From positions 5,456,001-5,520,000 of the forward strand of contig NZ_JAPELX010000001.1 in assembly GCF_026343335.1 (NCBI RefSeq): 64,000 bases of DNA, written 5' to 3'. The position numbers and the translations under genes are program-made. This DNA is from Streptomyces sp. NBC_00078 (GTDB lineage Bacteria; Actinomycetota; Actinomycetes; Streptomycetales; Streptomycetaceae). How positions within the stretch are numbered: the first letter of the stretch is position 1; the number at the start of each line of letters is the position of its first letter. Positions 52,050-60,977 of the stretch are shown one piece after another. A model generated the notes under the pieces. The model saw only the letters and a list, made by a program, of their open reading frames with translations. It made no database searches and was not told the origin of the DNA.

Positions 52050-53060
52050 GTGACCGTCGTCGGGCCGTTCGGGCTGAGCGTGCGGGACCAGGCTCTGGAA
52101 GCCGATGTCCAGGCCGGAATGGCGGCCGTCGAGGAAGGTTTGCTCGAAGCCACCAAGAGTGAGGTCCCCTTCATCACGGAGGCCGCCCAGCACCTGGTGC
52201 GGGCGGGTGGGAAGCGGTTCCGCCCGCTGCTGGTGATGCTCGCCGCCCAGTTCGGTGATCCGTACGCCCCCGGGATCGTGCCGTCGGCCGTGGTGGTGGA
52301 GCTGACCCATCTGGCGACGCTGTACCACGATGACGTGATGGACGAGGCCGCGGTGCGGCGCGGCGTGGACAGCGCCAACGCCCGCTGGGGCAACTCGGTC
52401 GCGGTCCTCACCGGCGACTTCCTGTTCGCGCGCGCCTCGCACATCCTGGCCGACCTGGGCCCCGAGGCGGTCCGGGTTCAGGCGGAGGCGTTCGAGCGGC
52501 TGGTCACCGGACAGATCCTGGAGACGGCGGGGCCGCAGGACGGCCGGGACCCGGTCGGCCACTACCTGGACGTGCTGGGGGGCAAGACGGGCTCGCTGGT
52601 GGCCGTGTCGTGCCGCTTCGGCGCCATGATGTCGGGCGCCGACGAGACGGTCGTGGACGTGCTGACGCAGTACGGGGAGCGGCTCGGCGTCGCCTTCCAG
52701 CTGGCCGACGACGTGCTCGACATCGCCTCCGACTCGCGCGAGTCCGGAAAGACGCCGGGCACCGATCTGCGCGAGGGGATCCCCACCATGCCGGTGCTGC
52801 GGCTGCGGGAGCGGGCGGCGCGGCTGGGGCTGGCCGAGGACATCGCCCTGTGCGAGCTGCTGGACTCCGACCTGGGCGACGATGCGCGGCTCGCGGAGGC
52901 ACTCACGGCGCTGCGCGCGCACCCCGCGCTGGAGCAGGCGCGCCGGGACACCGTGCGTTACGCCGAGGAGGCGCGGGCGGCGCTGGCTCCGCTGCCTGAG
53001 TGCGGCGCGCGGCTCGCGCTGATGGAGATGTGCGACGCCGTGGTGCACCGGGCCGGCTGA
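52050..53060 (+). CDS. Long-chain polyprenyl diphosphate synthase
   Basis: 336 residues from a GTG. Trans-isoprenyl diphosphate synthase: first Asp-rich motif LYHDDVMDEA, GNSVAVLTGDFLFARAS, second Asp-rich motif QLADDVLDIA. Small residues five and four positions before the first motif (HLATLYHDD) fit a long product. In Streptomyces the resident enzyme makes the C40-C45 chain of menaquinone, consistent with the nearby mqnC, menG and GGR genes. Chain length cannot be fixed by reading alone. Confidence 0.92.
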   Translation: MTVVGPFGLSVRDQALEADVQAGMAAVEEGLLEATKSEVPFITEAAQHLVRAGGKRFRPLLVMLAAQFGDPYAPGIVPSAVVVELTHLATLYHDDVMDEAAVRRGVDSANARWGNSVAVLTGDFLFARASHILADLGPEAVRVQAEAFERLVTGQILETAGPQDGRDPVGHYLDVLGGKTGSLVAVSCRFGAMMSGADETVVDVLTQYGERLGVAFQLADDVLDIASDSRESGKTPGTDLREGIPTMPVLRLRERAARLGLAEDIALCELLDSDLGDDARLAEALTALRAHPALEQARRDTVRYAEEARAALAPLPECGARLALMEMCDAVVHRAG

Positions 53061-53062
53061 TC

Positions 53063-53272
53063 TCGCCACTGACCTGCACCTACAGCGGTGTGATGCCCGT
53101 CACAGGCCTGGACAAGGCCACCCGGTCCGGCAAGCACCACGGCCTGCTCGCGGACACCGCCGAGATCCTGCGGCTCAACACCCTCGGCGGAGCCGCCCCG
53201 TCCGGCTCCTGCTCACCGGGCGCGATCGTCCGCGTCCCCTACCAGGCGGACTACGTGTTCCTGCAGAGCTGA
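53063..53272 (+). pseudogene. C-terminal remnant of a DUF3455 secreted protein
   Basis: Directly after the polyprenyl synthase stop, a frame without a start encodes VMPVTGLDKATRSGKHHGLLADTAEILRLNTLGGAAPSGSC and ends VRVPYQADYVFLQ. The pattern (xNTxGGxAPxxxC ... VRVPYxADYxF) is the end of DUF3455 proteins, which are exported and about 170-200 residues long. The signal peptide and N-terminal two thirds are missing. Confidence 0.55.
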
Positions 53273-53535
53273 TCGAGTAGTTGACACCGCCTCACCAGGG
53301 CGGCGCTTCCCTCGTGACCCCTACGGGTCGGGGGAGGCGCCGCCCGCTCGTGTCATACCCCAGGAGTACGCGGAGTTGCCTCCCGGGTCTGACGCTTCTT
53401 CCTGGCCGATTTGGTGAGATGGAAACCACGGAAAACACCACTCCTCACCGATTCGGGTGAGAATGGCGGCTCGGGGTGGACAACAAGAGCACGAGAGTTG
53501 GACAAGCCGCCGCCGACGACGGAGGTAGTGCACAC

Positions 53536-54780
53536 ATGGCACCGTACGAATCCGACGACAGTACGACCGCCGGGGAGGCCGACGACCTGCGCGCGGGCCG
53601 GCGCAAGGCCGCGCGGTACGTGGTCCCGGTCGCGGTGGTGGGGGTGGCGGCGGCGACCATCGGCCTCGTCCCGGCCCTCGCCAGCTCCGGCGACCCCGAC
53701 CTGCCGAAGATCAGCGCACAGCAACTCATCGACAAGATCGCCAAGTCGGACGTGCAGCAGATGTCCGGCACGGTGAAGATCAGCACGGATCTGGGACTGC
53801 CGGACCTCGGCGGTCTCGAGAGCAGCCTGACGTCCGGCGCCGCGGGGTCGGGTGACGGCTCGTCCGCCGACCCGTCATCCAAGCTCACGGAGCTTGCCAC
53901 CGGTACCCACACCCTGCGTGTCGCGGCCGACGGCCCGGACCGCCAGAAGGTGTCGCTGCTGGAGCACGCGGCGGAGTACAGCCTCATCCACAACGGCAAG
54001 GACGTCTGGGGCTACGACAGTCAGTCGAACGAGGTCTACCACGCGACCTCCGCCGGCAGTGCGGGCGCGAAGCAGAAGGAAGACGTCCCCGCCACGCCCA
54101 AGGGCCTTACCGAGGAAGCCCTGAAGTCGGTCGACGACACCACGTCGGTGACCGTCCAGGGGACCGCCCAGGTCGCGGGCCGTGACGCGTACCGGCTGGT
54201 CGTCAAGCCGAAGCAGTCCGGTTCGACGGTCGGTCAGATCACCGTGGCCGTGGACTCGAAGACCGGGCTGCCGCTGAAGTTCACGCTGACCCCGTCGAGC
54301 GGTGGCGCCGCGGTCATCGACGCCGGCTTCACCCAGGTCAGCTTCGCCAGGCCGAGTGCCTCGACCTTCGACTTCACCGTGCCCAAGGGCGCGAAGGTCA
54401 CCGAGGACAGCAAGGCCGAGCATGGAAGGAAGGCCGAGCACGGGAGCCGGGCCGAGCACGGGAGCAAGGGCAGCGACAAGGCTCCGAAGCCGGACGAGGG
54501 CCTCGCCAAGGGTCTCGACGGGCTGAACGTCATCGGCAAGGGCTGGAACTCCATCGCCACCTTCGACACCGGCGGCCAGGGCATGCCCTCCGGCTCCGAG
54601 GCCGGCGGCGGCGCCGTCGGCGGCTTCCTCGACTCGCTCGGCGACAAGGTCTCAGGCAAGTTCGGCTCGGGCACGGTCTTCAAGACCCGCCTGATCAACG
54701 CCCTGATGACCGACGACGGCAAGGTCTACGTCGGCGCGGTGAACAAGGACGCGCTGGTGAAGGCGGCGAACGCGGGCTAG
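53536..54780 (+). CDS. Membrane-anchored LolA-like protein
   Basis: 414 residues from an ATG at 53536 with GGAGG nine bases upstream, preferred over a GTG at 53476. Cytoplasmic Asp-rich start, one signal-anchor helix at about 31-52, then an extracytoplasmic LolA/RseB-like beta domain: LPKISAQQLIDKIAKSDVQQMSGTVKISTDLGLP, HTLRVAADGPDRQKVSL, YSLIHNGKDVWGYDSQSNEVYH. A tandem KAEHGR/KAEHGS/RAEHGS repeat (about 296-313) is followed by a Gly-rich tail region. In Gram-positives this family has no outer-membrane role; it may bind lipids or lipoproteins outside the membrane. Upstream of an ABC exporter and probably co-transcribed with it. Confidence 0.78.
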   Translation: MAPYESDDSTTAGEADDLRAGRRKAARYVVPVAVVGVAAATIGLVPALASSGDPDLPKISAQQLIDKIAKSDVQQMSGTVKISTDLGLPDLGGLESSLTSGAAGSGDGSSADPSSKLTELATGTHTLRVAADGPDRQKVSLLEHAAEYSLIHNGKDVWGYDSQSNEVYHATSAGSAGAKQKEDVPATPKGLTEEALKSVDDTTSVTVQGTAQVAGRDAYRLVVKPKQSGSTVGQITVAVDSKTGLPLKFTLTPSSGGAAVIDAGFTQVSFARPSASTFDFTVPKGAKVTEDSKAEHGRKAEHGSRAEHGSKGSDKAPKPDEGLAKGLDGLNVIGKGWNSIATFDTGGQGMPSGSEAGGGAVGGFLDSLGDKVSGKFGSGTVFKTRLINALMTDDGKVYVGAVNKDALVKAANAG

Positions 54781-54863
54781 CCGGGAACCTTGCGCGGCGG
54801 CCACTCATACTCACTGTGTGTAACCGCCGCACGAGGTCGTACGAGCATGAATCGAGGGAGCCG

Positions 54864-55838
54864 ATGGACGAGCCGTCCGCCGCGGAGCCGGAACAGAGCG
54901 AGCCGGGTGACAGCGTCATCGCCACCCGGGCGCTCACCAAGCGCTACCGAGGCGGACAGCTCGCCGTCGACGGCCTGGACCTGACCGTCCCGGCGGGCAG
55001 CGTCTTCGGCTTCCTCGGTCCGAACGGCTCGGGCAAGACCACCACCATCCGCATGCTCATGGGCCTCATCGAGCCCACCTCGGGCACAGCACATGTGCTC
55101 GGCCGGCCCATGCCACGGGCCTCGCGCGCCGTGCTCCCGCACGTCGGCGCCCTCATCGAGGGACCCGCCCTGTACGGCTTCCTCTCCGGGCGCGACAACC
55201 TCCTTCGCTACGACGCCGCCGACCCGACCGCCGATCCGCGCACCCGGCGCATCCGCGTCACGGCGGCGCTGGAGCGAGTGGGCCTGGCGGCTGCGGCCGG
55301 CAAGAAGGCAAAGGCGTACTCGCTGGGTATGAAACAGCGGCTCGGCCTCGCGGCCGCGCTGCTGCAGCCGCGCAAACTGCTCGTGCTCGACGAGCCGACC
55401 AATGGGCTGGACCCGCAGGGAATGCGCGAAATCCGTTCCCTGATCCGGGAGTTGGCCTCCGACGGCACGACCGTCTTCCTCTCCTCCCACCTTCTCGACG
55501 AGATCGAGCAGGTCTGCACCCATGCCGCGGTGATGGCGCAGGGGCGCCTGATCACCCAGGGTGCCGTGGTCGACCTGGCGGCGGGGGCGCGCGGCCGGCT
55601 GGTCGTCACCACCCCCGACACCGTGGACGCGGCCCGCGTCCTGAAGGAGCAGGGCGCCGCCGATGTCGTCACCGCCGAGGACCGGGTGACCGCCGAGCCC
55701 CCGGACGGCGACCTCGCCGAGGTGAACGCCGCGCTGGTGACGGCCGGTGTCCGCGTTCGCGGCTTCGGCGTGGAGCGGGCCTCCCTGGAGGACGCGTTCG
55801 TGGCACTGACGGGGGAGGGCTTCGATGTCGCAGGCTGA
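54864..55838 (+). CDS. ABC transporter ATP-binding protein
   Basis: 324 residues from an ATG with GAGGGAG. Walker A GPNGSGKTTTIRMLMG, signature YSLGMKQRLGLAAALL, Walker B LLVLDEPTNGLDPQGM, switch His in FLSSHLLDEIEQVC. Belongs to the CcmA/BcrA/DrrA-like exporter group. Overlaps the permease gene by 14 bases. Confidence 0.93.
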   Translation: MDEPSAAEPEQSEPGDSVIATRALTKRYRGGQLAVDGLDLTVPAGSVFGFLGPNGSGKTTTIRMLMGLIEPTSGTAHVLGRPMPRASRAVLPHVGALIEGPALYGFLSGRDNLLRYDAADPTADPRTRRIRVTAALERVGLAAAAGKKAKAYSLGMKQRLGLAAALLQPRKLLVLDEPTNGLDPQGMREIRSLIRELASDGTTVFLSSHLLDEIEQVCTHAAVMAQGRLITQGAVVDLAAGARGRLVVTTPDTVDAARVLKEQGAADVVTAEDRVTAEPPDGDLAEVNAALVTAGVRVRGFGVERASLEDAFVALTGEGFDVAG

Positions 55839-56700
55839 AGCGATCCGCGCTCCACGGCCGCTGTGGACCTTCGGGCTGCTGCGCAGCGAGCTGCTCACCA
55901 CGTTCCGGCGCTGGCGCACGCTCGCGCTGCTGGCCGTGCTGGCGGCCGTGCCGATCCTGGTCGGGATCGCCGTCAAGATCGAGACGAGCGACGGTTCGTC
56001 CGCGGGCGGGGACCGGGGTGGCGGCGGGGGCCCGGCGTTCATCTCGCAGATCACCAACAACGGACTGTTCCTGGTCTTCACCGCGCTGGCCGCGACGCTC
56101 CCGTTCTTCCTGCCGATGGCGATCGGGGTCGTCGCGGGCGACGCGATCGCCGGAGAGTCGAACTCGGGCACCCTGCGCTATCTCCTGGTCGCCCCCGCAG
56201 GCCGCACCCGCCTACTGCTCACCAAGTACGCGACGGTGATGACCTTCTGCCTGGTCGCCACCCTCGTGGTCGCGGTCTCGGCGCTGACGGTCGGAGCGGT
56301 TCTCTTCCCGCTCGGCGACCTGACGACCATCTCCGGCACACAGATCAGCTTCGGCGAGGGCCTGGCCAGAGCCCTGCTGATCGCCCTGATCGTCGCCGTG
56401 TCCCTCATCGGCGTCGCGGCACTCGGCCTGTTCGTCTCGACGCTGACCGGCAGCGGCATCGCGGCGATGGCGACCACCGTCGGACTGCTGATCACCGTCC
56501 AGATCCTCGACCAGATCCCCCAACTCCATGCGATACAGCCGTACTTCTTCTCCCACTACTGGCTGTCCTTCGCCGACCTGATGCGCGAGCCGATCTACTG
56601 GGACGACCTGGTGAAGAACCTCGAACTGCAGGCCCTGTACGCGGCGGTGTTCGGCTCGGCGGCCTGGGCGCGGTTCACGGCGAAGGACATCACGGCATAG
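55825..56700 (+). CDS. ABC transporter permease (ABC-2 type)
   Basis: 291 residues, six predicted helices. N-terminal amphipathic LRSELLTTFRRWRTLALLAVLAAVPILVG, a large Gly-rich outer loop (SAGGDRGGGGGPAF), then GVVAGDAIAGESNSGTLRYLLVAPAGRTRLLLTKY, the usual inner-loop motif of the ABC-2 family. Exporter partner of the ATPase; cargo unknown, possibly linked to the LolA-like protein before it. Confidence 0.9.
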   Translation: MSQAEAIRAPRPLWTFGLLRSELLTTFRRWRTLALLAVLAAVPILVGIAVKIETSDGSSAGGDRGGGGGPAFISQITNNGLFLVFTALAATLPFFLPMAIGVVAGDAIAGESNSGTLRYLLVAPAGRTRLLLTKYATVMTFCLVATLVVAVSALTVGAVLFPLGDLTTISGTQISFGEGLARALLIALIVAVSLIGVAALGLFVSTLTGSGIAAMATTVGLLITVQILDQIPQLHAIQPYFFSHYWLSFADLMREPIYWDDLVKNLELQALYAAVFGSAAWARFTAKDITA

Positions 56701-56703
56701 GGC

Positions 56704-57294
56704 TCAGCCGACCTGGTGCGGGAAGCGGGCGAGCGGCGCCTCCCGGGTGAAGAAGGTCTTGGCGCGGGCCAGGGCGTCGGTGTCGTTCAGTACGTCACCA
56801 CGCCTGCTGCCGTTGCCGAGGAGTACCCCTCCGAAGCGCATCCCCAGATAGGCGGCCGAGTTGTTGAGCGCGCCGACCAGCGGTTCGGCGACCGTCGGCT
56901 CGTGGTCCGCGAGCGCGGTGACGCCCCAGAGCGTGCTGCCGGCCATGGTCGCCTTGAAGTCGATGCCGGGGGTGCGCAGCCATCCCGACCAGTAGTCGAG
57001 GTAGCGCTTGGTGAGGCCGGACAGCGAGTACCAGTACAGCGGCGAGGCGATCACGACGTCGGTGGCCGCCAGTGTGGCGTCGAGCAGGAGCGCCGGGGCG
57101 GTTCCGGTGGGCGGGTGCACATGGTCGTGGTCGCGTCGAAGGTCCAGGAAGTCGGGCAGCGGATGCTCGGCAAGGCTGATCCACTGCTGCTCGACATCCC
57201 GCGGGAGCTGCTCGGCGGCCCGGCGAGCGAGCAGCTCGGTGTTGCCGTCGGTGCGGCTGCTGCCCAGGACGAACAGGAAACGGCGGTGGGTCAT
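56704..57294 (-). CDS. NADPH-dependent FMN reductase / flavodoxin-like oxidoreductase
   Basis: 196 residues. Flavodoxin-like fold with the FMN phosphate loop FVLGSSRTDGNTELLARRA, then DVVIASPLYWYSLSGLTKRYLDYWSGW (flavin-binding second loop). Reduces flavins, quinones or similar acceptors. Convergent with the permease gene, with stops 3 bp apart. Confidence 0.87.
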   Translation of the reverse strand: MTHRRFLFVLGSSRTDGNTELLARRAAEQLPRDVEQQWISLAEHPLPDFLDLRRDHDHVHPPTGTAPALLLDATLAATDVVIASPLYWYSLSGLTKRYLDYWSGWLRTPGIDFKATMAGSTLWGVTALADHEPTVAEPLVGALNNSAAYLGMRFGGVLLGNGSRRGDVLNDTDALARAKTFFTREAPLARFPHQVG

Positions 57295-57424
57295 GAGGTC
57301 CCCCAGATGATCGGCGTGATCGGCATGATGGGCGCAGAGCAATTACAAGCACCTGCATTATATGCGCACGCAACTATATGTCCAGGGGATGCCAGAGGGT
57401 GCCGGAGCCTCAGCTCCTGCCCCG

Positions 57425-57940
57425 TTACCTGTGCCGCGTGGTCGCCCCGGTGAGGCGGGCCAGCGCCGCCGTCTCGCGCGGCGGCGTTCCGTTCAGGTCG
57501 CCGAGACGCCAGTCGGGCACCCAGGGCACGCGGTACACGTCGATGTGCGACTCGATCTGCCGGACCTGCTTCTCGAGCGGCCGCGGCAGCCGCCCCGGCG
57601 CGTCCGCGACGAGTACGACGGCGTCGAGGTCGAGTCCGGGCGGAGCCTGCCCGAGCCGGAACAGCTCCAGGGCGCGCAGGACGGCCGCCAGCCCGGAGGC
57701 GTGCGTACGGGCGACGAGCAGGACGGACCGAGGGGCCTCGGGGCCGGGCCAGTCACGGCCGCAGTCGTGGCCGCCGTAGACGGTGGTGAGCGTGGAGACG
57801 CCGGCGCCGCCGTGTGTGCCGACCCAGGAGTAGTGCCGGGCGGTCGCGGCGGAATGGGCGGGCTCGCTGTGTCCCGGCTCCGGTACGGTGACCGGGCCGC
57901 GGATCCATATCTCCGGTCCCTGCTGCACGTCCGTGCGCAT
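57425..57940 (-). CDS. DUF6668-like protein with a P-loop-like motif
   Basis: 171 residues. After an N-terminal disordered stretch comes YSWVGTHGGAGVSTLTTVYGG (a Gly-rich, P-loop-like turn ending in Ser-Thr rather than Lys-Ser), then SVLLVARTHASGLAAVLRALELF and LDAVVLVADAPGRLPRPLEKQVRQIESHIDVYRVPWVPDW. The layout resembles a reduced ParA/MinD-like NTPase fold lacking the Lys of Walker A. Divergent from the proline-rich TPR protein at 58197, a pairing I associate with Streptomyces. Function unknown. Confidence 0.7.
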   Translation of the reverse strand: MRTDVQQGPEIWIRGPVTVPEPGHSEPAHSAATARHYSWVGTHGGAGVSTLTTVYGGHDCGRDWPGPEAPRSVLLVARTHASGLAAVLRALELFRLGQAPPGLDLDAVVLVADAPGRLPRPLEKQVRQIESHIDVYRVPWVPDWRLGDLNGTPPRETAALARLTGATTRHR

Positions 57941-58196
57941 GCCCGCTCTCCTTCCTCGCCATGCCCACCGATTGTCATGGCCCGGATTCGGTCACACGAC
58001 CGGGTGCGATCTCCTGGGACGAGTCTGTGACGCCACGGTGACGTGAGAACCAGGAGCGACCGGAGAGACTACTCAACAGTACGTGCAAGGCCGGAGCTTG
58101 ACGCCGGGGGAGGGGAATCCCGACGGCGGGAGGGAGCACCATGGAATCCGGACGCGCTGTCCGCCGACTCCCCGACGCATCCGAGTGAGGGAACCG

Positions 58197-59735
58197 ATGT
58201 CTCGACTCAGCCGCGAGAAGAAGCGGGATCAGAACCGAGCCGCGGGCGCGGCGGCCTTCGTGACGGCACCGATCGACGTCCGCGTCCCCGCGGCCGGCGC
58301 GGTCGGCGCGTGGGTCGGCGGCGTGCCGGTCGCCGCGGCCGCCGGCGAGGAGATCCAGCAGGCCGTCCTGAACCACCTCCAGCGCATCGCCCTCGCCACG
58401 GGCAACCCCGTCCATGCGGCGGTCCACGACGAGCGGATCGGTTACGTCGTACACCTTCGGGTGGAGACGGACGGGGCCAGCAGTTTCACGGGGGAACCCG
58501 TAGGGATGACTGCTCCTGCGGGAGAGCCGCGGGACGTGGCGAAGGGCCTGCCCGCCCTCCCTCCTGTGCCCTCCCCGCCACCAGCACTGTCCCCGCCCCG
58601 GTCCCTGCCGCCGTCCCCGCCGTCGGCGCCGGCCCTACCGCCCGCGCCGCCCGCGTCGGTGCCGGCCCTGTCGCCCGCGCCGTCCCCGTCGCCCGCCGTG
58701 CCGGAGGGTTCCCCCGCGGAGCCGGTGGCCTCGTCCACCGAGCCGCCGGCGGCCCCCGCAGCTGTGGAACCGGGGCAGCTTGAGGAGCCGCCCCGGCGTG
58801 ACAAGCCGACGCATCTCCTTGGGGCGACGCAGGAACCCGTGCGGGAGACCGCCCCGACCTTCCCGCTGCGGGCTGTCTCGGAGCCGCTGCCGCTGGGTGA
58901 GAACGTGCCGACATTCCCCCTGCGGGCCGTCCCGGAGCCGTCGGACGGTAGGGGAGGGGTGGCGCAGGCGCAGACGTTCGCGCTGCGCGCCCTGCCGGAG
59001 CCGCCCGCGGACAGAGCCCCCGGCACGGTCGTGGCGCCGACGGGCGAGTTCGGCCCGCCCCCGCCGATGGACGGGGTGCCGCAGCGTGGCCTCGAACCCG
59101 AGGACGCACCCGCACCCCGTCGGCAACCCGCACGGGACCGCTCGGCCGGTTCCCTCCTCTTCGTCCCCCCGGACCCGGCCCTCGACCCCGACCCCAAGCC
59201 CACCCCGGCTCGCGGCTTCGACGCCGTGGCCGAGGCGGTCCTCGGCGACGAACCGCCGACCACGCCCGGCTTCCTCGCGGAGCCGATGGCGCAGATCAAC
59301 GAGGCCGTGAAGGCGGGGCGGACAGAGACGGCGGCGGGACTGGCCGAGAGCGCGGTCGGGGAGGCGTCGGCGGTGCTCGGACCGGAGCACACCGAGGTGC
59401 TCCGACTGCGCGAACTCACCGCGTACATCGCCTACTTGGCTGGTGACCCGATCCGTTCCTTCCGGCTCTCGCTCGACCTCGCCCGGATCCGCCGTCGCAC
59501 CCGGGACGCGGAGGCGGCCTACGGCAACGTCCAGAGCGCGGCCTCCGCCTGGCGTGCCGTGCGCGATCCGCAGCAGGGCCTGGACCTGGGCCGCGAACTG
59601 ATCGGCCTGTGGACCGAGCTCACGGCCGAGGACGGCCCGGCCGCCGACGACATCGAGCAGCTGGAGTCGGCCCGCGCCCGCATGGGCCGGCTCACGGAAC
59701 GCGCCCGCAAGTCGGCCCAGTCGCGGATGAGTTGA
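58197..59735 (+). CDS. Proline-rich protein with C-terminal TPR-like domain
   Basis: 512 residues from an ATG at 58197 with GAGGGAA. Basic start (SRLSREKKRDQNR); a folded N-terminal part of about 100 residues (VRVPAAGAVGAWVGGVPVAAAAGEEIQQAVLNHLQRIA ... YVVHLRVETDG); a long Pro/Ala/Ser linker; three copies of a TFPLRAVPEP motif about 20 residues apart (about 222-270); and a helical C-terminal region (MAQINEAVKAGRTETAAGLAESAV ... RSFRLSLDLARIRRRTRDAEAAYGNVQSAASAW) resembling tetratricopeptide repeats. Probably a cytoplasmic scaffold. Partner of the divergent DUF6668-like gene. Confidence 0.72.
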   Translation: MSRLSREKKRDQNRAAGAAAFVTAPIDVRVPAAGAVGAWVGGVPVAAAAGEEIQQAVLNHLQRIALATGNPVHAAVHDERIGYVVHLRVETDGASSFTGEPVGMTAPAGEPRDVAKGLPALPPVPSPPPALSPPRSLPPSPPSAPALPPAPPASVPALSPAPSPSPAVPEGSPAEPVASSTEPPAAPAAVEPGQLEEPPRRDKPTHLLGATQEPVRETAPTFPLRAVSEPLPLGENVPTFPLRAVPEPSDGRGGVAQAQTFALRALPEPPADRAPGTVVAPTGEFGPPPPMDGVPQRGLEPEDAPAPRRQPARDRSAGSLLFVPPDPALDPDPKPTPARGFDAVAEAVLGDEPPTTPGFLAEPMAQINEAVKAGRTETAAGLAESAVGEASAVLGPEHTEVLRLRELTAYIAYLAGDPIRSFRLSLDLARIRRRTRDAEAAYGNVQSAASAWRAVRDPQQGLDLGRELIGLWTELTAEDGPAADDIEQLESARARMGRLTERARKSAQSRMS

Positions 59736-59866
59736 CCGTACGCCCGATGGGTCGACCGGACGCAGGATGGGCCGGCCGTACGCCCGATGGGTCGACCGGA
59801 CGCAGGATGAGCCGACCGGAGGCCCGAAGGAGCCACCGTAGGCCCGATGAGTTGAACGGCTGCGCG
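59727..59866. repeat. Seven 20-bp tandem repeats after the TPR gene
   Basis: Units begin at 59727, 59747, 59767, 59787, 59807, 59827 and 59847, spacing exactly 20, consensus ATGGGTCGACCGKACGCMCG. Copies 2 and 4 are identical. The first unit contains the stop codon of the TPR gene. The tract ends a few bases before the end of the convergent M28 gene. Confidence 0.92.
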
Positions 59867-59870
59867 GACG

Positions 59871-60827
59871 TTAGGAGGACAGCTCCCACAGCGCTTGCGC
59901 GATGGCGTCGCTGTTGTGGTCCAGCGCGGTGCTGTCGATGTTGGACGCGGTGTCGCAGGACGCGTGATAGCAGCGGTCGAAGGCTCGCCCCGACGTGCCG
60001 CCCCACTTGGCCGCCTGGGCAGCCGTCTTGATGTAGTCGGCGCCGCTGAACAGCCCGCCCACCGGAACGCCCGCGTTCTTGAACGGCGCGTGGTCGGAGC
60101 GTCCGTCGCCCTCGGTCTCGGGCTCGGTGGCGATACCGAGGCCGGTGAAGTAGTCCTTGAACGTCTTCTCGATCGCCGGGTCGTCGTCGTAGACGAAGTA
60201 GCCGGGGTTGGGCGAGCCGATCATGTCGAAGTTCAGATAGTCGCTGATCTTCGAACGGTTCGCGGTGGAGAGGCTGTTGACGTAGTAACGGGAGCCGACC
60301 ATGCCCAGCTCCTCCGCGCCCCACCAGGCGAACCGCAGGTGCTTGGCGGGCTTGTAGCCGGCCCGCGACACGGCGAGCGCGGACTCCAGGATGCCGGCCG
60401 AGCCGGAGCCGTTGTCGTTGATGCCGGGCCCGGCGGTGACGCTGTCCAGATGGGACCCGGCCATGACGACCTGGTTGGTGTCGCCGCCCGGCCAGTCGGC
60501 GATCAGGTTGTAGCCGGTGCTGCCCGAGGACGTGAACTGCTGGACGGTGGTGGTGAATCCGGCCGCGTCCAGTTTGGCTTTCACATAGTCGAGCGAGGCC
60601 TTGTAGCCGGCCCGGCCGTGCGCGCGATTGCCGCCGTTGGCGGTGGCGATGGACTGCAGTTGGGCGAGGTGGGCCTTGACGTTGGCCACGGAGATGTCGG
60701 GCGCGGCGGCGGCCGCCGATGCGGGTGTCGCAGCGGGTGCCGCGCCGGCTATGGATCCACCGGTCAGGAGCATGACAGCCGAAACGGTGACGGCCGCCGT
60801 CGCACGCCCGGAAACGGAGAGCTTCAT
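59871..60827 (-). CDS. Secreted M28-family aminopeptidase
   Basis: 318 residues from an ATG at 60827. Sec signal with an Ala-rich propeptide-like region to about residue 42. Di-zinc aminopeptidase of the Streptomyces griseus SGAP type: zinc and catalytic residues in AGSHLDSVTAGPGINDNGSG (His, Asp), WWGAEELGMVGS (Glu pair), LNFDMIGSPNP (Asp), and the final His in DRCYHASCD, with a Cys pair as in SGAP. Removes N-terminal hydrophobic residues outside the cell. There is no C-terminal P-domain. Confidence 0.93.
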   Translation of the reverse strand: MKLSVSGRATAAVTVSAVMLLTGGSIAGAAPAATPASAAAAAPDISVANVKAHLAQLQSIATANGGNRAHGRAGYKASLDYVKAKLDAAGFTTTVQQFTSSGSTGYNLIADWPGGDTNQVVMAGSHLDSVTAGPGINDNGSGSAGILESALAVSRAGYKPAKHLRFAWWGAEELGMVGSRYYVNSLSTANRSKISDYLNFDMIGSPNPGYFVYDDDPAIEKTFKDYFTGLGIATEPETEGDGRSDHAPFKNAGVPVGGLFSGADYIKTAAQAAKWGGTSGRAFDRCYHASCDTASNIDSTALDHNSDAIAQALWELSS

Positions 60828-60977
60828 GTGGGGGGCTCCGAAGTCCTTCGATCGAACAGGGTCCCCGGATGGTGAAGCTTTGACCAACTAGGAGTCAAGG
60901 GCGTTATCAGGACAGCGGGTTCGTATAACGGAGCATCCGGAGTTCCGGCCGCCCCTCGGGACACGTCCTGCGCTCAC

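Noticed and set aside
59727..59866. CRISPR array
   Set aside because: The 20-bp units are directly adjacent with no unique spacers and no cas genes nearby.
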